A stretch of DNA of 48,751 nt, taken from positions 1 through 48,751 of IMG/VR virus record IMGVR_UViG_3300036820_000628; one strand, 5' to 3'. A model generated the notes under the pieces. It was not told the origin of the DNA. It saw only the letters and a list, made by a program, of their open reading frames with translations, and searched no databases. Position 1 is the first letter of the stretch; each line of letters begins with the position of its first letter. The position numbers and the translations under genes were made by a program. The DNA is from a virus. Below are positions 7,367 to 14,599 of this stretch, piece by piece.

Positions 7367-7575
7367 GGGCCCCCAAACAGCGCTGCGATAACTGCCCGGC
7401 GCGGAATAGCCGCGTCCGCAGGTACACCATTCCCCCCCTAAGAGGGAATTCGACCGAACACAAGCTCCTCTGCCGGGAATGCGCGGAGATACTTGCGCAG
7501 ATCCTCAGCGAGGAAGCTTCGCGCAACGCTCCTGCTAACCGTGCCCGGGCTGCGGAGCCGCCCGAGGCCGCGTGA
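7363..7575 (+). CDS. Small zinc-ribbon protein, 70 aa
   Basis: GTG at 7363 overlaps the previous stop. Two Cys pairs (CDNC near residue 8 and CREC near residue 37) with the spacing of a zinc ribbon, followed by an alanine-rich helix. It lies immediately upstream of, and is coupled by GTGA to, the sigma-factor gene. Small zinc proteins beside sigma factors can be anti-sigma factors or cofactors, but nothing in the sequence proves this. Confidence 0.6.
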   Translation: MRAPKQRCDNCPARNSRVRRYTIPPLRGNSTEHKLLCRECAEILAQILSEEASRNAPANRARAAEPPEAA

Positions 7576-8222
7576 CGCGGGCGACGCGCCGAAGACGCGA
7601 CGCCATCGCGTCGGATCCAAAGAACCTCGCTCTTGTAGTGTCGATCGCCCGCGGTGTCCACCGGCGTCTTCCGCCCAGCTTCGATCTGGGGGATTTGATC
7701 GGAGTCGGGAACGCCGCGCTCGTCCGTAAGGCGTCGGTCTACGATCCGAGAGCCCACGGCGGAACGCCGTTCTCCGCTTTCGCCCGGCAGGGAATCCGCG
7801 GCGCGATCGTCGAAAGCGTTCGCCGAAATAAATATATAGAAAATACCCGCGACTCGATCGACAATCCCGCATCTGCCATCGCGCAGACGCATGCCGATAG
7901 TCCAGGCGGCGATCTGAGGTTCGAAACCGACACGGCCCGCGCATTGGCCAGAATGGCCACGCCTCCTCACGTCGAGACCTCGATCGACAGAACGCGCCTG
8001 CTGCGCAGCATCTCTCGCGCGATCGCGTATTTGCCTCCGCAGCATCGCGCCCTCCTGTGCATCTGGTACGGCAGAGACGAGCCGGGGACGCAGGAGGTAG
8101 CCCGACGCATGGGACTCGCGCTTACGGATGTAAAGGCTCTCCATGGGCTGGCGATCGCGGAACTGCGAGCACTCGTGAATCAGACCGCGCGCCCGCGCGC
8201 TGAACAGCCGAAAGCGGCATAA
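7572..8222 (+). CDS. Phage sigma-70 family factor (FliA-like), 216 aa
   Basis: Region 2 is recognisable at about residues 20-90: FDLGDLIGVGNAALVRKA, then YDP, then FSAFARQGIRGAIVESVRR, the signature of group 3 sigma factors such as FliA. Region 4 lies at about 145-200: AIAYLPPQHRALLCIWYG, then TQEVARRMGLALTDVKALHG as the HTH that reads the -35 box. The linker carries no clear region 3. The product should direct host RNA polymerase to phage promoters. The first GCCGACTA motif begins 11 bases after its stop codon, and such motifs recur before later operons. GTG start overlaps the upstream stop. Confidence 0.8.
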   Translation: MTRATRRRRDAIASDPKNLALVVSIARGVHRRLPPSFDLGDLIGVGNAALVRKASVYDPRAHGGTPFSAFARQGIRGAIVESVRRNKYIENTRDSIDNPASAIAQTHADSPGGDLRFETDTARALARMATPPHVETSIDRTRLLRSISRAIAYLPPQHRALLCIWYGRDEPGTQEVARRMGLALTDVKALHGLAIAELRALVNQTARPRAEQPKAA

Positions 8223-8232
8223 ACCGGCATCC

Positions 8233-8240
8233 GCCGACTA
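8233..8240 (+). promoter_or_regulatory. GCCGACTA intergenic motif, copy A
   Basis: GCCGACTA followed by AC, 22 bases before the ATG of the glycosyltransferase gene. TAAA lies 13 bases upstream (8220-8223). The octamer resembles the sigma28 -10 element GCCGATAA. Copies elsewhere lie at 9753, 12704, 35362 and 41749, with a variant at 24515. Confidence 0.45.
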
Positions 8241-8261
8241 ACTCACTAGAACAGCCCTCAC

Positions 8262-9287
8262 ATGATCGTTATTGCATACAAGAATCCGCAGGCGGAGACG
8301 CCAACTGCCTGTCATGCCGGGCTTGGCGTCACGGCGGCGAATGCCGTCGAGATGCTCATCGAAAACGGAATCGCCGCGGAAATCGCGGCCGTAACGGACG
8401 GCTATCTGCTCCGCTCGAAACTACGCGCGAACACATGGCCTGCAATCACGCACTTGGTGCTCTGCGCGCCTTTCTTCGACACGCCGTTTCTGGAATCGCT
8501 CTGTCGCGAATTCCCGCGGATCGAGTTCGCCTGCGTCTTTCACTCGAATGTGGGTTTTCTCGGCGTGGATAATTGGTCTACCCAGGTGCTGGGCGAGCAG
8601 ATCGCGCTCGAAAGCCGTATCAGAAACTTCCGCGTCGCGGCGAACAGCGCAAAGTTCTGCGCAGCGGTAAACCGGGCGCATCAGGCGCCCTGTGCGCTGC
8701 TGCCGAATCTCTACTTCCTTCCAGGCCCGATAGAGCGCGTGCGCGCGCCGTGGACGCCGGCCGACGGCGTCCTCCGGATCGGCTCCTTTGGCGCCACGCG
8801 GATTCTGAAGAATCTACCCACCGCGGCTTGGGCGGCGAAGATTCTCGGCAACGACCTCGGATGCGCCGTCGAGTTCTGGGTCTCGGGCGGCCGCGAAGAA
8901 GGCTCGGGAGCGACTTCGGTAATTGCCAATGCGCGAAAACTCTTCGCCGGATCTGCATCGATTCGGCTGATCGAGGCGCCGTGGGCGCCGTGGCTCGACT
9001 TCAGGCGCAATGTAGTACGAAAGATGCACCTTCACCTGCAGGCGTCCTTCACAGAAAGTTTCAACGGATGTGTTGCGGACTCGATCGCGGAAGGCATCCC
9101 GTCTGTCGTCAGCCCGGCGATCGACTGGGTACCGGACTCCTGGCGGGCAAACCCGGACGACGCCGTCGAAATCGCTCAGGTCGGAAGATCCCTTCTGCGC
9201 GATAAGCGAGCGCCGCGCGACGGCTACAACGCGCTCTCCGGACACAATCGCGAGGCGATCGCATCCTGGAAGGAATTTCTCGCGTGA
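8262..9287 (+). CDS. GT-B fold glycosyltransferase (GT4-like), 341 aa
   Basis: The second Rossmann domain is recognisable: LRIGSFGATRILKNLPTAAW starts the domain, and FTESFNGCVADSIAEGIPSVVS matches the donor-binding E-x7-E-like loop of GT4 enzymes. The N-terminal domain ends with a CVFHSNVGFLG strand-loop. Length is typical. It should transfer a sugar from a nucleotide-sugar donor. In a phage the acceptor may be DNA, a virion protein or a host surface glycan; nothing shows which. It is the first gene after motif A and overlaps the next gene by four bases. Confidence 0.75.
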   Translation: MIVIAYKNPQAETPTACHAGLGVTAANAVEMLIENGIAAEIAAVTDGYLLRSKLRANTWPAITHLVLCAPFFDTPFLESLCREFPRIEFACVFHSNVGFLGVDNWSTQVLGEQIALESRIRNFRVAANSAKFCAAVNRAHQAPCALLPNLYFLPGPIERVRAPWTPADGVLRIGSFGATRILKNLPTAAWAAKILGNDLGCAVEFWVSGGREEGSGATSVIANARKLFAGSASIRLIEAPWAPWLDFRRNVVRKMHLHLQASFTESFNGCVADSIAEGIPSVVSPAIDWVPDSWRANPDDAVEIAQVGRSLLRDKRAPRDGYNALSGHNREAIASWKEFLA

Positions 9288-9556
9288 GTATTTTTACGTC
9301 ACCGCAATTCGTCGCCTTCATCACGTTTGTCATTACGATGACCGTGTCCTGGTTTATCCGGCGCGACGAATCTATTCGGCAAACGGCCTCGGAATCGGCG
9401 CGAATCGCCGAACACGAAAGGCGCATCATCGCCCTCGAAAGGAGCGCTGTAACGCGCCACGAGTTCGATGCGCTCTCAGAACGCCTCGACCATATTCAGA
9501 CGGACCTGCGCGAGATTCGCTCCTGGATCGAGGGGAGCGCGCGGATCGGCAAATGA
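9284..9556 (+). CDS. Single-pass membrane protein with coiled coil (holin-like), 90 aa
   Basis: GTG at 9284 overlaps the glycosyltransferase stop. A hydrophobic segment at residues 6-24 (SPQFVAFITFVITMTVSWFI) is followed by a long charged coiled coil. Architecture matches small phage membrane proteins annotated as holins, DUF2730 or spanin-like. It lies about 2 kb before the endolysin, so a lysis role is plausible but unproven. Confidence 0.55.
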   Translation: MSIFTSPQFVAFITFVITMTVSWFIRRDESIRQTASESARIAEHERRIIALERSAVTRHEFDALSERLDHIQTDLREIRSWIEGSARIGK

Positions 9557-9744
9557 TCGGTCCCGCGGTAGGCCTGATGGCGTTCCATGATGGAAGTCCC
9601 GTTGAGTGTCTATTTAGAGTACGCTTCTCCGATCAGGGCGAGATCTGGCGTGTGAAACCGCTATTCGTTAAAAGCCAGACCGAGCGCGAGGAATTATTTC
9701 GCCGCGGCGATCGGCTTACGCCGCTGCATACGCAGAGCCGCTGA
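9553..9744 (+). CDS. Hypothetical protein, 63 aa
   Basis: ATG at 9553 overlaps the previous stop (ATGA). A longer frame extends upstream to 9070 but lies antiphase within two real genes and is discarded. The product looks like a small beta barrel (VGLMAFHDGSPVECLFRVRF then IWRVKPLFVKS). No family is recognised. Confidence 0.55.
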   Translation: MIGPAVGLMAFHDGSPVECLFRVRFSDQGEIWRVKPLFVKSQTEREELFRRGDRLTPLHTQSR

Positions 9745-9750
9745 AATCCC

Positions 9751-10353
9751 GTGCCGACTATCTCTACGCCGGAGCAATTTCGTCGTCCAACCGCGGCGCC
9801 CGCCGCGACCGGAGGGCGAAAAGCGTACCGCCCCGCGGCTTCTGACGCCTCCCCGGCTTCGTCGTCGCGCTGGTACGCGCTCCGGACGCGAAGCCGCTTC
9901 GAATGGAGGGTGCGCAACGCCCTGCGGGAATCGGGCATCGAAGAATTTCTGCCGTCGTACGTCGAAGTCGTGCGCTGGACGGATCGCGTAAAGAATACGC
10001 CGCGCGTTCTGTTTCCGAGCTATCTTTTCGCGCGCTTCGCGAGAACGACCGAAGGCGCGGCGGTTTTGTCGATCACCGGAGTGGTCCAGATTTTGGGAAG
10101 AGACGAATCAGATTCCATATCGGCCGGCGAGATTGCAAACCTTCGCCGTGCGGCGTCGCTATCGGTTTCACCGTGTCCATATGCGGCAGCTGGTGAAATC
10201 GTCACCATCACATCCGGACCCCTTACGGGCATGTCCGGTGTGGTGGTCCGGACCGATGCCGCGTTGAGGCTCGTGATCTCAGTCGAGATGTTTGGTAAGG
10301 CCTGTTCGGTCCGGATCGATGCGGCCGATGTCGAGAAGGCGACAGCGAGCTAA
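9751..10353 (+). CDS. NusG/RfaH-family transcription elongation factor, 200 aa
   Basis: After a disordered N-terminus of about 40 residues, an NGN domain is clear: WYALRTRSRFEWRVRNALRE, FLPSYVEV, then PRVLFPSYLFARFA. A KOW motif follows at the C-terminus (GEIVTITSGPLTGMSGVVVR). This is the full NusG architecture and is closer to specialised paralogues (RfaH, LoaP, UpxY) in length. Such proteins bind paused RNA polymerase and suppress termination in long operons. The genome has a structural operon of more than 25 kb, so antitermination there is an attractive inference. The GTG start is part of motif B and has no ribosome-binding site. Confidence 0.85.
   Translation: MPTISTPEQFRRPTAAPAATGGRKAYRPAASDASPASSSRWYALRTRSRFEWRVRNALRESGIEEFLPSYVEVVRWTDRVKNTPRVLFPSYLFARFARTTEGAAVLSITGVVQILGRDESDSISAGEIANLRRAASLSVSPCPYAAAGEIVTITSGPLTGMSGVVVRTDAALRLVISVEMFGKACSVRIDAADVEKATAS
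9753..9760 (+). promoter_or_regulatory. GCCGACTA motif, copy B
   Basis: The octamer overlaps the GTG start codon of the NusG-like gene (GTGCCGACTA at 9751-9760). If it is a -10 element, transcription would begin inside the annotated coding sequence. If it is an RNA signal, it lies at the very 5' end of the message. Either way the start of the NusG-like gene deserves checking. Confidence 0.4.
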
Positions 10354-10593
10354 ATGCCTGAGTCCGAGCGCAATCTCGCAAAAAGACACAGACGCACCCG
10401 GGTGTCGAACGAATCCCGGCGACTACAGCAGCGAGAGTTGATGCGGCGCCTACGCGCGGAACGCCTACGCGCGGAACGTGCCCACGTTCCGTTCTGCACC
10501 ACACTCGATGTCGAATGCATTTTCTTTGAGGCTTCGCGCATACCGGCGCAACCGGCCAATCCGTCACGCTTCTATATGTGGGATGCCGAATGA
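10354..10593 (+). CDS. Hypothetical basic protein with internal pentapeptide duplication, 79 aa
   Basis: ATG directly follows the NusG-like stop codon. The N-terminal half is a very basic helix that includes a perfect 15-bp tandem duplication (RLRAE twice, 10447-10476). The C-terminal half is neutral (FCTTLDVECIFFEASRI). No family is recognised; RNA or DNA binding through the basic helix is possible. Confidence 0.55.
   Translation: MPESERNLAKRHRRTRVSNESRRLQQRELMRRLRAERLRAERAHVPFCTTLDVECIFFEASRIPAQPANPSRFYMWDAE
10447..10476 (+). repeat. Perfect 15-bp tandem duplication
   Basis: Two exact consecutive copies of a 15-bp unit (CGCCTACGCGCGGAA) inside the coding sequence, adding five residues (RLRAE) without changing the frame. 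The perfect identity indicates a recent slippage event. Confidence 0.9.
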
Positions 10594-10823
10594 TAACCCT
10601 GCTGGAAATTCTGACTTCCAAGATAACGGCTGGGCTCGGAAGCACGGCGATCGTCGGGCTCTTCGCGTCCGCTGAAGTGAATACGGCGCCTGACTCGCTG
10701 CCGGCGCTCCGGGACTTTCCGCAATGGCTGTACGGATGGCAACTCCACGCCGCGCGCGTGTTCCTGAATCTGCGCAACCCGGCGCCCCCGGTCTCAACCC
10801 GGTTCGAAAGAGGAAATCGATGA
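10590..10823 (+). CDS. Hypothetical small membrane-associated protein, 77 aa
   Basis: ATG 10590 overlaps the previous stop (ATGA) and is preferred to ATG 10578 in the same frame. A moderately hydrophobic helix near the N-terminus (ITAGLGSTAIVGLFASAE) and a C-terminal aromatic motif (FPQWLYGWQLHAARVF) are visible. Its position just upstream of an exported protein and the endolysin suggests envelope or lysis function. No family is recognised. Confidence 0.5.
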   Translation: MITLLEILTSKITAGLGSTAIVGLFASAEVNTAPDSLPALRDFPQWLYGWQLHAARVFLNLRNPAPPVSTRFERGNR

Positions 10824-11446
10824 AAAACTTATTTATCCTGTTAGTTACCTGCGTTTCCGCGTTCGCCCAGGGCGGCTCCTCGGTTGCGGTTAACGCCAAC
10901 GTCCAGATTCTGTCGGCGGCCGCCGTGAAGGCCAAGTACGGGCTTGCGTTGCCGAAGGGGATGTGGGCCGGATCCGTCGTCGCGGAAAATATCTCCTCCG
11001 GCGCGGTTGTCGTGGGCCAGGGCACCATCCTGAAAGCACTTCGCGATCAGAACTATCCGGCGCTCTCGAGAGCCGATGCCGCGGCAGTCATCCTGCATGC
11101 CTCTCACGCCGGCGTGTTCGGATTCATCGTGAACAACGCAGCATTTGGATCCAAGCTGCTGAACGACCTTGAAGGGCTCGTCGTCTCCGGAGCGCTTCAT
11201 GTTACGCCCGGCGTCGGCGTCATAATCGCCGGCGCGTCGACGGTCGCGGCAAAGCTTTCGCCCGACCTGGTTTCCCAGCTTCAGCAGTTTCAGCAAACCT
11301 ATGACGCGGATGGCCTTCAAAATCTGCTGCAGCTTTCGCCAGGACAATCGGCGGTCGGCACTGTGATCTTCGACTCGCCTGGCGCGGGCGTGAAATCCAT
11401 ACCGGCTTCGTTCTCCGTTCCGGTATTTGTGGCGGCCGTTCACTGA
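10820..11446 (+). CDS. Secreted protein with Sec signal peptide, 208 aa
   Basis: ATG 10820 follows an AGAGGAA ribosome-binding site. The longer frame from 10724 is not needed. The N-terminus MKNLFILLVTCVSAFA then QGG is a typical signal peptide with an AxA cleavage site before Gln. The mature protein is Ala/Gly/Val-rich (beta rich) with a Gln-rich helix (LVSQLQQFQQTYDADG). No enzymatic motif is seen. It should be exported to the periplasm or surface. Linked to the endolysin by one shared base. Confidence 0.65.
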   Translation: MKNLFILLVTCVSAFAQGGSSVAVNANVQILSAAAVKAKYGLALPKGMWAGSVVAENISSGAVVVGQGTILKALRDQNYPALSRADAAAVILHASHAGVFGFIVNNAAFGSKLLNDLEGLVVSGALHVTPGVGVIIAGASTVAAKLSPDLVSQLQQFQQTYDADGLQNLLQLSPGQSAVGTVIFDSPGAGVKSIPASFSVPVFVAAVH

Positions 11447-11916
11447 TGCCGCCCATTGACGATCACGATCTACATCGCGCAAGCGATGACGGAATGTCAC
11501 TTCCGCCGGGACTTGCCGTGAAGCCGACCATCGCCCAGCTCGCCGCCGCGCTCATTGCCGTTTTCGAAGGTCCGGAATGCCTGCAGGCATTTCAGGATGG
11601 CGGCGGCATCTGGACAATCGGCCGCGGACACACGCGCGGCGTCGTCGCCGGCATGACGTGCACTCACGCCCAAGCTCTTGCCTGGTTCGCCCAGGATCAA
11701 ATGCGACTGCTCGCGATGGTCGAAGGCCTGCCGCTATTAGCGGCCGCAGCCTATGTGTCGTTCGGCTATAACTGCGGCTTCGGAGCGCTTCACTTGGTCC
11801 TCGATCAACACGACACGATTTCCAACCCGGTGCACACTACAGACCGGCACGGGAACATCGAGAACGGTCTTGTCTCGCGGCGACTACTGGAAAGACTGTT
11901 GATCGACGCCGCGTGA
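11446..11916 (+). CDS. GH24 (T4-lysozyme-type) endolysin, 156 aa
   Basis: The catalytic core is intact: FEGPE (Glu41), an Asp ten residues later (FQDGG, Asp51) and WTIGRGHT (Thr57), matching the Glu-Asp-Thr triad of phage lysozymes. The C-terminal SFGYNCGFGAL segment is the usual structural motif. The enzyme cleaves the N-acetylmuramic acid to N-acetylglucosamine bond of peptidoglycan at the end of the lytic cycle. No signal peptide or SAR sequence is visible, so it would need a holin. It follows a secreted protein and precedes the methyltransferase. Confidence 0.85.
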   Translation: MPPIDDHDLHRASDDGMSLPPGLAVKPTIAQLAAALIAVFEGPECLQAFQDGGGIWTIGRGHTRGVVAGMTCTHAQALAWFAQDQMRLLAMVEGLPLLAAAAYVSFGYNCGFGALHLVLDQHDTISNPVHTTDRHGNIENGLVSRRLLERLLIDAA

Positions 11917-11934
11917 AGAAGTTCGCAAAAGTCG

Positions 11935-12684
11935 TTGGGGGGGGGGCAATTCAATGGCCATTTATCCCTACTCCGCGGTGACTCGATCAAGCTGCTCGCG
12001 GATAATGCTCGGTTCGCAAGCGCCTCCGTCGATCTGATCCTCACCGATCCGCCGTGGAATATAACCGAATGCGTTTGGGAGCGTCCGCTCGATCTGGCTG
12101 CGATGTTCGCTGGCTTTACGCGCGTTCTCAAGAAGAACGGCGTGCTTCTGATCTTCTCGCAGCTCCCGTTCACTATATCGCTCGCGAATGCCGCAAAAAC
12201 CGCAGGCATTCCGCTCCGCTATGAGTGGGTCTGGGACAAGAGAAAAGTAACAGGCTATCTAAACGCGAATCGGATACCGCTTCGGCGCCACGAGAGCATT
12301 CTCGTCTTCTATCGAGCACTTCCGACCTACAATCCCCAGGGTTTAATCGATTCAGTTCCGAAACGAAGAAGCTCCGACTCCGCCGTCTATCACCGGGTGC
12401 GCGCTGGTGCCCAAGGATCGAAGTCCAGATTCCCGACGTCCATCCTTCCCTATCCTCCCGCGCATGGCGCAAAGGCCTGTCAGAAGCCCGTCGAGCTTCT
12501 CGAGTATCTGATCCGCACCTATACGCACGAAGGCGAAACCGTGCTTGATGCCTTTCTCGGCACCGGCCAAACTGCCGTCGCAGCATATGCCGCGGGGCGC
12601 CGTTTCATCGGCATCGAAATCAACCGCGAGCGCTTTGACGCCGCGTGGGACTTGGCTGCGGATGCGCGCAAAGTCGCCGCGTAA
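11935..12684 (+). CDS. Beta-class DNA methyltransferase (N6-adenine or N4-cytosine), about 249 aa, 5' end over a poly-G tract
   Basis: Motif IV (LILTDPPWNI, near residue 37) precedes a target-recognition region, and motif I (DAFLGTGQTAVA) followed by FIGIEINRERF lies near the C-terminus, the beta-class order. It should use S-adenosylmethionine to methylate a specific DNA site, as protection or regulation. No restriction enzyme is adjacent. The only start in frame is TTG 11935, directly before ten Gs. A better GTG at 11913, overlapping the endolysin stop, is one base out of frame because of that run: with nine Gs it would read straight into the methylase. Confidence 0.8.
   Translation: MGGGQFNGHLSLLRGDSIKLLADNARFASASVDLILTDPPWNITECVWERPLDLAAMFAGFTRVLKKNGVLLIFSQLPFTISLANAAKTAGIPLRYEWVWDKRKVTGYLNANRIPLRRHESILVFYRALPTYNPQGLIDSVPKRRSSDSAVYHRVRAGAQGSKSRFPTSILPYPPAHGAKACQKPVELLEYLIRTYTHEGETVLDAFLGTGQTAVAAYAAGRRFIGIEINRERFDAAWDLAADARKVAA
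11937..11946 (+). repeat. Homopolymer of ten G at the methyltransferase 5' end
   Basis: G10 lies between the GTG at 11913 and the conserved part of the methyltransferase. With ten Gs the GTG frame ends at 11979-11981; with nine (or twelve) it enters the methylase frame. Such tracts slip in replication and switch genes on and off in phase-variable bacteria. They are also sites of sequencing error. Confidence 0.9.
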
Positions 12685-12783
12685 AGCCGGCGTTTTGCGC
12701 CGTGCCGACTAATCCTGTGACGGGCGCGTTTTCGCTACCGGAATGTTCCCGGTTATGGGACTCAGACGCGCGTAGCGCATCTG
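12685..12783 (+). promoter_or_regulatory. Gap before the late operon with GCCGACTA motif, copy C
   Basis: GCCGACTA lies at 12704-12711, after a small GC hairpin (CGGCG/CGCCG around 12688-12702). A GTG overlapping the motif (12702) opens a 34-codon frame ending at 12806 inside the terminase gene, possibly a leader peptide. A second small inverted repeat (ACCGG...CCGGT) is at about 12736-12754. This is the only gap before the structural genes, so a late promoter is expected here. A cos or pac site could also lie here but none is identifiable. Confidence 0.45.
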
Positions 12784-13380
12784 ATGAAACCAAGGCGAAA
12801 AAATAAACGGGCGGTCAATAAGAAACCCGCCTTTCTCGCGGCGTTCGCCGCTTGCGGATCGATCACCGAGGCCTCTCTCGCGGTGAAGATCGATCGCGGG
12901 CTGCATTACAAGTGGCTCAAAGAAGACCCTAAATATTCCCCGCTTTATCAGGCTGCGCTCGAAATGGCTGCTGGGATGCTCAAGGACAGCGCCGTCGATT
13001 GGGCGATAAAAGGGATTTTCGAGCCGCTCGTATATCAGGGCGGATTTTGCTACGCCCAGCGCGAGCGGATCCTCTGCACCCTGCCTGATGGGCGTGAGGT
13101 CTTCGAAGAGGACCTTCCGCAGCCGATCGGCGACGTGAGAGTGCAAAGCCGGCGCACGATCATCGAATCGTACGGACCACCCCTCGGGATTCACCGTCGA
13201 TCCGAAGGACTGCTCGGCAAACTCCTGGCGGCATGGGCTCCCGAATTCGGCCCCCGCGTCCAGATAGAGGGCGAAATCGCGATTACCGAACCCGATGACG
13301 CCAAACGCGAACTTCTCCGCCTCCTGGCTGGCATCGCTGCCGACCAAGCTGCGCGAAGCGGCGATCGCAAGCCTGAGTAA
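12784..13380 (+). CDS. terS: Terminase small subunit, 198 aa
   Basis: N-terminal HTH-like region (FAACGSITEASLAVKIDRGLHYKWLKED) as in small terminase subunits that recognise the packaging site, followed by a segment with FEPLVYQGGFCYAQRERIL and a C-terminal oligomerisation or large-subunit interaction part (DAKRELLRLLAGIAADQ). Length is typical. It lies directly before, and overlaps by 86 bases, the large subunit. ATG 12784 has no evident ribosome-binding site. Confidence 0.8.
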   Translation: MKPRRKNKRAVNKKPAFLAAFAACGSITEASLAVKIDRGLHYKWLKEDPKYSPLYQAALEMAAGMLKDSAVDWAIKGIFEPLVYQGGFCYAQRERILCTLPDGREVFEEDLPQPIGDVRVQSRRTIIESYGPPLGIHRRSEGLLGKLLAAWAPEFGPRVQIEGEIAITEPDDAKRELLRLLAGIAADQAARSGDRKPE

Positions 13381-14599
13381 TTCAGCCGCCGAAGCTCTGC
13401 GGCGCGACTGGGCAACCTGGGAGCGCCCGAATCAGCGCGCCCCTGAAGGTGACTGGGCAACCTGGCTCATCCTTGCGGGCCGGGGTTTTGGTAAAACCCG
13501 CGTGGGCGCTGAAAAGGTGCGCCAGTGGGTCAGGAACTTTTCGCTGGTTAATATCATCGGCGCGACCGCCGATGATGCACGCGACATCATGGTCGAAGGC
13601 GAGAGTGGAATTCTCGCAGTTTGCCCGCGGCATGAGCGGCCCCGTTACGTGCCGTCCAAGCGTCGGCTCGAATGGCCCAATGGCGCGCGCTCTCTTATCT
13701 TCACGGCCGACGAACCGGAGCGGCTGAGAGGGAAACAGAGTCAAAAACTCTGGCTCGACGAGATCGGGTCATGGCGGAAGCCGGAGGCTTTCGACCAGGC
13801 GATGTTTGGCCTGCGACTCGGGGCGCTCCCGCAAGCGATCGTCACGACTACTCCGAAGCCGATTAAGATGATCCGCGAGCTGATCGCGGATCCCGGCACA
13901 ATCGTCACGCGCGGATCGACTTATGACAATCGCGCAAATCTCGCTCCGGGCTTCTTCGCGCGCATCATCAAGCGCTATGAGGGGACACGACTAGGCCGCC
14001 AGGAGCTGAATGCCGAGCTGCTCGACGACGTCGAAGGGGCGCTCTGGTCCGGAAAGCTGATCGAGGATGGCCGTGTCACGAAGGCGCCAGATATGGCGCG
14101 AATCGTCGTGGCGATCGACCCCGCGGTAACTACCGGTGAAGATGCCGATGAGACCGGCATAATCGTCGCCGGCAAGGGCGTCGACGGCGACGCATATATC
14201 TTCCGTGATCTGAGTTGCCGCCTTACGTCGAACGGCTGGGGAAACCGGGCAGTCAACGCGTATCGGGAGTTTAGCGCGGACCGCATCGTCGCAGAAGTAA
14301 ACAACGGCGGAGATCTCGTCGAAGACGTAATTCGCCTTATCGACAAGAACGTCTCCTATAAAGCCGTTCATGCCTCGCGCGGCAAAGTTATCCGGGCCGA
14401 GCCTATTTCATCGCTCTACGAACAGAAACGCGTTCATCATGTCGGCCTCTTTGGCGAACTGGAAGCGCAGATGTGCACGTTCGCGCCGGATCACCTGGAT
14501 GGTTCGCCGGACCGCGTCGACGCGCTCGTCTGGGCGCTGACTGAGCTGATGCTCGACAGCGATCCCATTCCGAACGTTCGTTTCTTCAAAATCAGATGA
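13295..14599 (+). CDS. terL: Terminase large subunit, 434 aa
   Basis: Walker A-like LILAGRGFGKTRVGAEKVR near residue 60 and Walker B LWLDEIGSWRKPE near residue 150 mark the ATPase. The nuclease domain shows VVAIDPAVTTGEDADETGI (metal-binding Asp), FSADRIVAEVNNGG and a C-terminal DGSPDRVDALVWAL. This is the DNA-packaging motor and headful or cos nuclease of HK97-like phages. The N-terminus (SWLASLPTKLREAAIAS) is characteristic of this family and supports the start inside the small-subunit gene. It overlaps the portal gene by ATGA. Confidence 0.9.
   Translation: MTPNANFSASWLASLPTKLREAAIASLSNSAAEALRRDWATWERPNQRAPEGDWATWLILAGRGFGKTRVGAEKVRQWVRNFSLVNIIGATADDARDIMVEGESGILAVCPRHERPRYVPSKRRLEWPNGARSLIFTADEPERLRGKQSQKLWLDEIGSWRKPEAFDQAMFGLRLGALPQAIVTTTPKPIKMIRELIADPGTIVTRGSTYDNRANLAPGFFARIIKRYEGTRLGRQELNAELLDDVEGALWSGKLIEDGRVTKAPDMARIVVAIDPAVTTGEDADETGIIVAGKGVDGDAYIFRDLSCRLTSNGWGNRAVNAYREFSADRIVAEVNNGGDLVEDVIRLIDKNVSYKAVHASRGKVIRAEPISSLYEQKRVHHVGLFGELEAQMCTFAPDHLDGSPDRVDALVWALTELMLDSDPIPNVRFFKIR

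Noticed and set aside
10724-10819. N-terminal extension of the secreted protein gene at 10820
   Set aside because: The ATG at 10820 has a good ribosome-binding site and begins a complete signal peptide, which an extension would bury.
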